Of a stretch of DNA of 5,030 nucleotides, positions 1 through 5,030 are shown piece after piece. Source of the DNA: Cytophagales bacterium (GTDB lineage Bacteria; Bacteroidota; Bacteroidia; Cytophagales; UBA9547); NCBI GenBank assembly GCA_003476475.1, contig DMUD01000108.1:1-5030 (forward strand), read 5' to 3'. Within the stretch, counting starts at the first letter, position 1. Each line of letters begins with the position of its first letter. The notes under the pieces were generated by a model. It was given only the letters and a program-made list of their open reading frames with translations. It made no database searches and was not told the origin of the DNA. Both the position numbers and the translations under genes were made by a program.

Positions 1-1
1 C

Positions 2-361
2 GAATTGGAAAACACAGTATTAACCCCGCAAAAAGAAAATGTCACTTTCGACGATTTTCAGAAAATGGACATTCGTATAGCCACCATTTTGGAAGCAGAA
101 CGAGTGCCCAAAACCGACAAATTGCTGAAACTAAAACTCGACACGGGCATTGACCAACGCACCGTGGTAAGTGGTATTGCCAAATATTACAATCCCGAAG
201 AAATCATAGGCAAGCAAGTATGCCTTTTGGCCAACCTAGCCCCACGCGAAATAAAAGGCATCACCTCACAAGGCATGATCTTGATGGCTGAAGACAAAGA
301 CGGCAGCCTTGCTTTTGTAGCCCCAACCAAAGGAATTGCCAACGGTGGAGGGGTAGCCTAA
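2..361 (+). CDS. metG: Methionyl-tRNA synthetase, C-terminal tRNA-binding domain (5'-partial)
   Basis: The reading frame is open to the left edge, so this is read as the last 119 codons of a longer gene; a TTG at 5-7 is in frame but there is no reason to start there. From about residue 14 (FDDFQKMDIRIATI) the protein is a Trbp111/EMAP-II type OB-fold tRNA-binding domain. It shows the family signatures DIR(I/V)xTI, a K-x-DKLLKL segment, VSGIAK, the NLAPREIKGI strand-turn and SQGMILMA. In Bacteroidota and many other bacteria this domain forms the C-terminus of MetRS, where it dimerises the enzyme and adds non-specific tRNA affinity in the cytoplasm; the catalytic Rossmann part would lie outside the window. 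The alternative is a stand-alone tRNA-binding protein of the same fold, which the missing upstream sequence cannot exclude. The gene converges with fic across a 56-bp gap in which I see no clear terminator hairpin. Confidence 0.85.
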   Translation, partial: ELENTVLTPQKENVTFDDFQKMDIRIATILEAERVPKTDKLLKLKLDTGIDQRTVVSGIAKYYNPEEIIGKQVCLLANLAPREIKGITSQGMILMAEDKDGSLAFVAPTKGIANGGGVA

Positions 362-417
362 TTTCCCCAAATGACATATTCAAAACGGACAAAGACCGCC
401 CTTGGCATACTATTACA

Positions 418-1485
418 TCAAACTAATTCCAAGTGTTCTTCCAAAGAAGCTATTACCCTATCGGTTATTAAGTCATAGAATTGGTTAGAGTCATTACGCG
501 TTTGCACTGCCTCCAACGATTTGAAATAAGCCGTTTTTGAACTTGGATCACCCTTTAAAATGGTAAGTGTGTAGCCGTTTTTGAGTAAAATAAAATTCAT
601 CAACAACCTGGAAGTGCGGCCGTTTCCATCTACAAAAGGGTGAATCGTAACCAATCGTTCGTGCATTTCGGCGGCGAGCAAAATGGGGTGCAAAACCCGT
701 TTTTGTCTTTCGTAGTAGATGAAAAAATCCTCCATCATTTTTTCGATTAAAAAAGGCTGAGGGGGCATGTGCTCACTTCCCGAAATTCGAACAGGCACAT
801 TTCGATATTTTCCTGCATTTTCATTATCGATACTTTTCAGCACCAATCTGTGTATTTCAAGAAGGTTGCGCTGGCTAATGTCTTCCTTTCCCACAAGCAT
901 ATCGGCCACAAAATCAACTGCTTCCGAATGGTTGATGGCTTCCAAATGCTCGCGCATAGATTTACCTCCAATAGTTACCCCTTCGTTTACCACTAGTTGT
1001 GTTTCTTGCAACGTCAAAGTATTTCCTTCAATACGATTGCTGTCGTAGGTGTATTTTATGGCAAAATATCCCTTCATTTTCTGTAACTGTGTCTGATTCA
1101 AAGGCTTTTTTTCCTGCCAATTACTTTTCAGTTTGTCGGCAAGGCTTAGCTTGTCCTGCACATTTTTGGTGAGCTCGGTTTGACTAAACACGTTTCGGCT
1201 CTTCAAATATTCCACCCTGTCTTCGGCAGCTTGTAAAATTTCGAGAGGATTGGTTTCGTATTCCAACAGAGAATAAATTTTTTCGGCCAAATACAATTTC
1301 CTTAGTTCTACATAATCCATTTTCAAACTTTCGGCTAAAAATTTTACATGTGGTTCCGATGGCAGGCGTTGGTTGTTTTCATATTTCGAAAGCAATGCCT
1401 GGTCTATACCCGAAAGCATGCTAACTTTTAAAATGGTATAGCCAAGTTCTTTTCGTTTGGCTGTGATGGCATCTGCAAATGTCAT
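418..1485 (-). CDS. Fic-domain AMPylase-like protein with N-terminal XRE helix-turn-helix
   Basis: A 355-residue protein. Residues ~7-62 form an XRE/Cro-type helix-turn-helix (ITAKRKELGYT, the recognition-helix region around GIDQALLSKYENNQR, then LAESLKMD). A helical linker follows (~65-135), then the Fic fold (~140-345). The Fic core motif is complete: HPFVDGNGRTSR at 282-293, with catalytic H282, the Mg/phosphate-binding D286 and loop G287-N288-G289, and R290 and R293. A canonical inhibitory (S/T)xxxE(G/N) motif, SNRIEGN, lies upstream of the core at 149-155, with E153 expected to block productive ATP binding. This makes it a class II, self-inhibited Fic protein. The substrate-docking flap is at about 226-242 (KYRNVPVRISGSEHMPP). 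Family knowledge predicts transfer of AMP to a protein hydroxyl; the target cannot be read from sequence. The ATG start is supported by AAAAGG six bases upstream. The gene is monocistronic in appearance, flanked by a terminator upstream and a convergent gene downstream, and no antitoxin-like partner is adjacent. Confidence 0.93.
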   Translation of the reverse strand: MTFADAITAKRKELGYTILKVSMLSGIDQALLSKYENNQRLPSEPHVKFLAESLKMDYVELRKLYLAEKIYSLLEYETNPLEILQAAEDRVEYLKSRNVFSQTELTKNVQDKLSLADKLKSNWQEKKPLNQTQLQKMKGYFAIKYTYDSNRIEGNTLTLQETQLVVNEGVTIGGKSMREHLEAINHSEAVDFVADMLVGKEDISQRNLLEIHRLVLKSIDNENAGKYRNVPVRISGSEHMPPQPFLIEKMMEDFFIYYERQKRVLHPILLAAEMHERLVTIHPFVDGNGRTSRLLMNFILLKNGYTLTILKGDPSSKTAYFKSLEAVQTRNDSNQFYDLITDRVIASLEEHLELV

Positions 1486-1491
1486 ATTTGA

Positions 1492-1497
1492 CCTTTT
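1492..1497 (-). promoter_or_regulatory. Shine-Dalgarno of the fic gene
   Basis: AAAAGG on the minus strand, six bases before the ATG at 1485-1483. It is the clearest ribosome binding site in the window. It fixes the start, because it falls inside the short leader predicted from the -7 box at 1507-1514. Confidence 0.6.
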
Positions 1498-1502
1498 ATT
1501 TC

Positions 1503-1519
1503 ATGACAAATTTAGTCAT
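1503..1519 (-). promoter_or_regulatory. Putative fic promoter -7 box inside a palindromic operator
   Basis: On the minus strand the 17-mer ATGACTAAATTTGTCAT is an odd-centred inverted repeat: arms ATGAC/GTCAT pair perfectly, one T/T mismatch follows, then AA/TT around a central A. Its middle, TAAATTTG (1514-1507), matches the Bacteroidota -7 consensus TAnnTTTG exactly. Transcription starting a few bases downstream would give a leader of about 15 nt that contains the AAAAGG site. No TTG -33 element is visible at the usual spacing, so the promoter may be weak. I infer that the HTH of the Fic protein, probably as a dimer, binds here and represses its own gene by covering the box. Binding by this protein is not shown by the sequence. 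Confidence 0.6.
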
Positions 1520-1573
1520 TTTTTTTAAGGTTTTTCTCCCTCCTATTTCATCATTATTAATACTTTAAGTACA

Positions 1574-1610
1574 CAAAAGAAGAAAATGGCAGTGCGAAAA
1601 ACACACTACC
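1574..1610 (-). terminator. Rho-independent terminator after the DMT_6 gene
   Basis: Eighteen bases beyond the stop of the DMT_6 gene, the minus-strand RNA can form a nine-pair stem (GGUAGUGUG with CGCACUGCC, two G-U pairs) closed by a UUUUU loop at 1610-1588. The U-rich tract AUUUUCUUCUUUU follows at 1587-1575. Position, stem and tail all fit an intrinsic terminator. It insulates the downstream fic gene from read-through of the two-gene membrane operon. Confidence 0.75.
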
Positions 1611-1627
1611 TATTCATTATCAACAAT

Positions 1628-1996
1628 TTACTTCTTGAAAATAAAAAATACGGCCAATACTAAAAAAACAAACCCGACGAAGTGATTCCAACTAAATTTT
1701 TCGGTTTTGAACAAATAAACAGCCACCAAAGTAAAAACTGTAACCGAAATGACCTCTTGTACTACTTTTAATTCAATCATGCTGAAGGGGCCACCGTTTG
1801 AAGCGTGACCTATCTTGTTGGCAGGAACTTGGAATAGGTATTCGAAAAAAGCCAAACCCCATGAAATAAGGATAACACCCAACAATCCAACGCCTTGCAG
1901 CCAAGAAATCTTTTTGAATTGCAAATGGCCGTACCAGGCCAGAGTCATGAAAAAATTGGAAATAACAAGCAACAGAATCGTATAGATTCCTTTCAT
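1628..1996 (-). CDS. DMT_6 (DUF486) family four-helix membrane protein
   Basis: A 122-residue, very hydrophobic protein with four predicted transmembrane helices at about 4-22, 33-55, 78-97 and 104-120 and a basic C-terminal KK. It is recognised as the DUF486/DMT_6 branch of the drug/metabolite transporter superfamily. The signatures are NFFMTLAWYGHL (14-25), SWGLAFFEYLFQVPANKIG (45-63), the LKVVQEVI segment (76-83) opening helix 3 and the WNHFVGF entry to helix 4. Length is normal for the family and similar to SMR-type exporters. It should sit in the inner membrane, and family substrates are unknown. Its ATG overlaps the stop of the upstream 66-residue gene as ATGA, so translation is probably coupled. 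No separate promoter is seen. The transcript appears to end at the hairpin at 1588-1610. Confidence 0.88.
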   Translation of the reverse strand: MKGIYTILLLVISNFFMTLAWYGHLQFKKISWLQGVGLLGVILISWGLAFFEYLFQVPANKIGHASNGGPFSMIELKVVQEVISVTVFTLVAVYLFKTEKFSWNHFVGFVFLVLAVFFIFKK

Positions 1997-2193
1997 GAAC
2001 GATTAAAAAGCTTTGCCAGCCAAGAAATAAAGTTTGAAAGGGAAGAAGAGATAAACATCAAAACCATGATAATGAGCGAAAAAGCGGCCAAAACAGGATA
2101 AAATAAGGCAAACATAATGTTCCAAACAATCCATACAATGGAGTTTTTGGGTCTTTCGATGGGATGGTTTTCTGCCTCTTGCGAAATGCTCAT
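1993..2193 (-). CDS. Small membrane protein of unknown function, 66 aa
   Basis: I do not recognise this family. The protein begins MSISQEAENHPIERPKNS, a polar N-terminus of about 18 residues. A hydrophobic stretch follows at about 19-50 (one long or two short membrane segments, with P33 near the middle), then an amphipathic, basic tail (SNFISWLAKLFNRS). The frame extends upstream to a TTG at 2229-2227, but that TTG lies in the -33 element of the promoter described at 2198-2230, so the ATG at 2193-2191 is chosen. The stop overlaps the start of the DMT_6 gene by four bases (ATGA), which argues that the frame is truly translated and that the two products are made in step. A helper or partner of the transporter-like protein is possible but is inference. 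Codon choice and composition do not look foreign. Confidence 0.7.
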   Translation of the reverse strand: MSISQEAENHPIERPKNSIVWIVWNIMFALFYPVLAAFSLIIMVLMFISSSLSNFISWLAKLFNRS

Positions 2194-2197
2194 AAAA

Positions 2198-2230
2198 CAA
2201 AGATAATCAATAAATACGCTCTTTTCCAAA
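2198..2230 (-). promoter_or_regulatory. Bacteroidota-type promoter of the small membrane protein/DMT_6 operon
   Basis: On the minus strand, TATCTTTG (2205-2198) is an exact TAnnTTTG -7 box, and TTTG (2230-2227) lies 21 bases upstream as the -33 element, a spacing usual for the phylum's primary sigma factor. Only four bases separate the -7 box from the ATG at 2193. Transcription should therefore begin at or within a few bases of the start codon, giving a leaderless or nearly leaderless mRNA. Confidence 0.65.
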
Positions 2231-2328
2231 GAAAAAATACATGAAAAAAAAGTGTTGTTTTTTGCAGTGGAATTTAGCCTGCTCTTGTCATTAGTTGAAT
2301 ATTCATTTCCTCAGTCACTCGACGCGCT

Positions 2329-3960
2329 TTACTTCAATGCCGCACGGCTTCTTTTATTCCGATGAAAGGTGATGCCAAACCGATGGGCTTCATTGCGCAA
2401 ATGTTGTAAAAGCAACATCGCGGGCGATTTTTTACTTAAATGCAGTGGGAGCTCATCGCCCGGAAAATAAATTTCTTCCAGTCTTTTGGCAATGCTTACA
2501 ATGCTCACTTTGCCATATATGCCCAGCTCTTTCAATACTTCTACTGCTACTCCCAGCTGCCCTTTACCTCCGTCTATCACAATCAGATTTGGCAAGGGTT
2601 TTTGCTCGTCGAGCAGGCGACGATACCTACGAAAAACAACCTCTTTCATCGTATCGAAATCGTTTGGCCCTTCCACTGTCCTTACGTTGTAATGTCGATA
2701 GTCTTTCTTGGAAGGTTTACCATTTTTGAAACACACCACTGCCGACACCGCATTGGTGCCTTGCAAATTGGAATTGTCGAAACATTCGATGTGCAAAGGC
2801 AAATCGGGCAAGTGGAGCTCTTTTTGCAACAGCTTCACTACGCGCAGTTTTTCTTCTTCCTTGTCCAACTTGTTCATTTCGCGGTGCCGAATGTGCGCTT
2901 CCAAATTTTTTAACGACATCTCGACCAGCTGCTTTTTAAAACCCGCTTTGGGCAATGTCACCGATATTTTATCGTCGATAGCAAAACTCGTCTCGATATT
3001 GGTCAGCACTTCTATTCTGCCGTCAAGTCGTTCTTTCGAAAAAAAGTCAAATAACTTATAAAAAAATATTTCCTCGTCCGATTCGTCCAATACTCGTTTT
3101 ATGCGGTAATTGTCCGAATAGCGTATGTTGCCTCCCACTACTTTTAGGTAGTTCATGTCCACATTTTCATCGCTTCCTATCAACGTCAATACATGAAAAT
3201 TAGCTGTACTGTTGGCATTGCTCACCACCGATTTTGATTGGTATTGCGCTATCAATTCCAGTTTTTTTCGATACACCTCTGCTTGCTCAAATTCGAGGTT
3301 AGCCGCATGTTGCGCCATACTTTCCTGCAAAAACTTTTTAGCAGCCTGCACATTGCCTTTCAATACATTTTCCGCCTCGCGAATATGCGCCAAATAGTCT
3401 TCTTGGCTTTGGTGGTTTGCACAAGGGCCCTTGCAATTTCCAAGGTGGTACTCCATGCATACTTTGAACTTTTCATTTTGAATACTTCGTGTATTTAGAT
3501 TCAAGTCGCATGTGCGTATATGGTAAAGTTTTATGCACAGTTCCAACATGTTGTACATCACCTTTACATTCGAGAAAGGCCCAAAATACTTTCCATCCGA
3601 TTTATTCACTCGCCTTGTGCTGAATACTCGGGGAAAAGGTTCATTGGTAACACAAATGTAGGGATAGGTCTTGTCGTCGCGCAGCAGTATGTTATACTTC
3701 GGCTGAAACGATTTTATGAAATTATTTTCTAGCAAAAAGGCCTCCCATTCGCTGTCCACCACGGTAAATTCCATTTCTGCAATTTGGCTCACCATGTTCA
3801 AGGTCTTGCGGCTGTGTTGTGCCGTTTTTAAAAAATAGGAAGAAACCCTTTTCTTTAGGTTCTTGGCTTTCCCTACATAAATAAGGGTACCGTCGGCATT
3901 GAAATATTGGTAAACGCCGGGTTTGCCAGGAAGGTTGCGGATTTTTTCTTGAAGATTCAT
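2329..3960 (-). CDS. uvrC: Excinuclease ABC subunit C, lacking the C-terminal HhH domain
   Basis: UvrC makes the two incisions flanking a lesion during nucleotide excision repair, recruited by UvrB on DNA. Numbering from the chosen ATG (3960-3958; 543 aa), the GIY-YIG nuclease spans ~8-95: GVY at 15-17, YVG at 28-30, the arginine of LKKRVSSYF, and ENNFIK with the likely metal-binding Glu. Four cysteines at 151, 168, 176 and 180 match the family's cysteine cluster, reported to bind an iron-sulphur cluster. A UVR motif follows at ~205-240 (UvrB contact). The RNase H-like nuclease has D395 (ECFDNSN), D463 (VIDGGKGQ) and H526 (NEAHRFG). The protein stops at KRSRAALK, 17 residues after that histidine. 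Typical UvrC carries another ~50-60 residues forming tandem helix-hairpin-helix motifs, and neither other frame downstream encodes them. A TTG seven codons upstream is in frame, but the ATG gives the usual N-terminal length. No strong Shine-Dalgarno is seen. Confidence 0.95.
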   Translation of the reverse strand: MNLQEKIRNLPGKPGVYQYFNADGTLIYVGKAKNLKKRVSSYFLKTAQHSRKTLNMVSQIAEMEFTVVDSEWEAFLLENNFIKSFQPKYNILLRDDKTYPYICVTNEPFPRVFSTRRVNKSDGKYFGPFSNVKVMYNMLELCIKLYHIRTCDLNLNTRSIQNEKFKVCMEYHLGNCKGPCANHQSQEDYLAHIREAENVLKGNVQAAKKFLQESMAQHAANLEFEQAEVYRKKLELIAQYQSKSVVSNANSTANFHVLTLIGSDENVDMNYLKVVGGNIRYSDNYRIKRVLDESDEEIFFYKLFDFFSKERLDGRIEVLTNIETSFAIDDKISVTLPKAGFKKQLVEMSLKNLEAHIRHREMNKLDKEEEKLRVVKLLQKELHLPDLPLHIECFDNSNLQGTNAVSAVVCFKNGKPSKKDYRHYNVRTVEGPNDFDTMKEVVFRRYRRLLDEQKPLPNLIVIDGGKGQLGVAVEVLKELGIYGKVSIVSIAKRLEEIYFPGDELPLHLSKKSPAMLLLQHLRNEAHRFGITFHRNKRSRAALK

Positions 3961-4070
3961 GAAAGGAAATAGGTTCTTCAAAGGGCTTGGGAAGCACCGC
4001 TTTGTTCTTTACAACACTTTATAGCAAGTATGGTTTTAATGGTTTGTGGCCAAAACCTAAATATTAGATT

Positions 4071-5030
4071 TTACAAATCATCAAAATTCACTTTTTCAGG
4101 TTTTTTGTATTGCTGTACTCCTGTACTGTCGGGTACTGCATTTTTACCATTCAACTTGTATCGTTGGCAGTTGAGTTCCACATTGAAACCTTCGGGGCGG
4201 TTAAAATACCCTTTTCGTATGCCCGTGGTAGTATCGGCATATACTTTTTCGAAAAACTTGCCCACAATTGGCAAAGCCAACTTGGAACCTTGTCCCAAAG
4301 CATAGGTACGAAAGTGTATGCTGCGGTCGTCTCCACCCACCCAGGCACCTGCTACCAAGTTGTGGGTAATGGCCACAAACCAGCCGTCGGAATAGTTGGA
4401 AGTAGTCCCCGTTTTTCCACCTATTTCGTTGCCTCCAAAAATTTTATAGCGGTACAAGCCCAAGGCTGTGCCGTCTTTTTCTTCAGTTCCTCCTTTAAGC
4501 ATGTGTACCATCAAATAGGCACTCTCTTCGTTCATGGCCTCTTTGGTTTGTGGCACAAATTCCTGTAGCACGTTTCCGTATTTGTCTTCAATGCGGGTTA
4601 TAAAAATGGGTTCCGTCCAAGTGCCATTGTTCACAAATGTGCCATAGGCATTTACCAACTCATATATAGACACGTCGCTAGAACCAAGGCATAATGCAGG
4701 CACAGCCTCCAGCGGACTATTTATTCCCAATTTTTTGGCCGTGTTGGCTACTTTTTCGGGTCCCATCATTTTCATCATGTTGGCCGTAATCGAATTAACC
4801 GACCTTGCCATCGCTTGGCGAAGCGTCATCATGGCACCTGTGTATTTGCCTTCGCTGTTTTGGGGTGTCCAAGTTTTGTTTTCTTGCCCGTCAAAAAACT
4901 GGAAAGTTGTAGGCACATCGGGGTATTCGTCGCAAGGCGTGTAGCCATTTTCCATGGCCGTAGCATACACAAAGGGTTTGAAAGTAGAGCCAGGCTGACG
5001 TTTCGCCTGAGTGACATGATTATATTTATT
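4071..5030 (-). CDS. Class A penicillin-binding protein, transpeptidase domain (5'-partial)
   Basis: The reading frame is open to the right edge; 319 residues are visible, the C-terminal part of a PBP1A-like bifunctional peptidoglycan synthase. All three penicillin-binding motifs are present: STFK at visible residues 15-18 in QPGSTFKPF (nucleophile S15, K18), SVN at 77-79 in MARSVNSITANMM, and KTG at 206-208 in GGKTGTTSNYSDGWF. Around them are family blocks such as LGSSDVSIYELVNAYGTF and NLVAGAWVGGDD. The enzyme crosslinks peptide stems of peptidoglycan in the periplasm. The N-terminal membrane anchor and glycosyltransferase domain would lie outside the window. After the catalytic domain there is a short tail (FNRPEGFNVELNC to KVNFDDL) without another recognisable domain. 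The stop is 110 bp before the uvrC ATG on the same strand. That gap has no clear terminator or TAnnTTTG box, so co-transcription with uvrC is plausible. Confidence 0.94.
   Translation of the reverse strand, partial: NKYNHVTQAKRQPGSTFKPFVYATAMENGYTPCDEYPDVPTTFQFFDGQENKTWTPQNSEGKYTGAMMTLRQAMARSVNSITANMMKMMGPEKVANTAKKLGINSPLEAVPALCLGSSDVSIYELVNAYGTFVNNGTWTEPIFITRIEDKYGNVLQEFVPQTKEAMNEESAYLMVHMLKGGTEEKDGTALGLYRYKIFGGNEIGGKTGTTSNYSDGWFVAITHNLVAGAWVGGDDRSIHFRTYALGQGSKLALPIVGKFFEKVYADTTTGIRKGYFNRPEGFNVELNCQRYKLNGKNAVPDSTGVQQYKKPEKVNFDDL

Noticed and set aside
362..417. Possible bidirectional terminator between metG and fic
   Set aside because: Only a CTTGG/CCAAG pairing with a loop of more than 20 bases is available, partly inside fic, and no T-tract follows it.
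418..2193. fic plus the DMT_6/small membrane genes as one novel defence or toxin system
   Set aside because: A good terminator and a separate promoter split them into two transcription units, and nothing in their domains links them.
2227..2229. TTG start giving a 78-residue version of the small membrane protein
   Set aside because: The TTG is part of the -33 promoter element and would lie upstream of the predicted transcript.
2242..2264. A-run/T-run hairpin (AAAAAA and TTTTTT arms) as a uvrC terminator
   Set aside because: The stem would be A-U pairs only, with no GC pairs, so it is too weak to call; how uvrC terminates remains unclear.
2296..2305. 10-bp palindrome TGAATATTCA downstream of uvrC
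   Set aside because: Short, AT-rich and not next to any promoter element; likely chance.
2440..2913. Long plus-strand open frame (157 codons) opposite uvrC, and similar plus-strand frames opposite uvrC, fic and the PBP gene
   Set aside because: They lie antisense to well-supported conserved genes, have low-complexity or Cys/Phe-rich translations without motifs, and are explained as shadows of the coding strand.
3979..3981. TTG start for uvrC, seven codons upstream of the ATG
   Set aside because: The ATG at 3960 gives the normal distance to the PGVY motif, and the TTG has no clear Shine-Dalgarno in front of it.

Overview
The window looks like ordinary chromosomal DNA of a member of the Bacteroidota. 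Two minus-strand upstream regions carry the TAnnTTTG -7 box typical of that phylum. Most genes have weak or absent Shine-Dalgarno sequences. The UvrC, MetRS-tail and class A PBP sequences also read like Bacteroidota family members. Assignment below phylum (perhaps a Cytophagales-like lineage) would be a guess. No tRNA, rRNA, CRISPR array, insertion sequence or prophage was seen.

Layout from left to right: (1) the last 119 codons of a plus-strand gene encoding the C-terminal tRNA-binding OB-fold domain of methionyl-tRNA synthetase. (2) Convergent to it, a minus-strand gene for a Fic-domain protein with an N-terminal XRE-type helix-turn-helix. Its promoter region holds a 17-bp near-perfect palindrome lying exactly over a TAnnTTTG box, followed by a short leader with an AAAAGG ribosome binding site. 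(3) A rho-independent terminator separating fic from the next operon. (4) A minus-strand two-gene operon: a 66-residue membrane protein of unknown function, apparently translated from a leaderless or nearly leaderless mRNA, overlapping by ATGA with a four-helix DMT_6/DUF486 membrane protein. (5) uvrC on the minus strand, with the GIY-YIG, cysteine-cluster, UVR and RNase H-like nuclease parts intact, but ending just where the C-terminal helix-hairpin-helix domain should begin. (6) The transpeptidase half of a class A penicillin-binding protein, minus strand, running off the right edge.

From right to left, the minus-strand genes may form one transcription unit for PBP and uvrC (110-bp gap, no recognisable promoter in it), a second for the small membrane protein and DMT_6 gene, and a third for fic. 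The functions (translation, DNA repair, cell-wall synthesis, small transporter) are housekeeping and do not form one pathway. The accessory element is the Fic/HTH gene, which looks like a self-contained, self-inhibited and probably autoregulated AMPylase. I saw no convincing undescribed multi-gene system. The points most worth a second look are the fic operator, the short UvrC and the leaderless small membrane gene.
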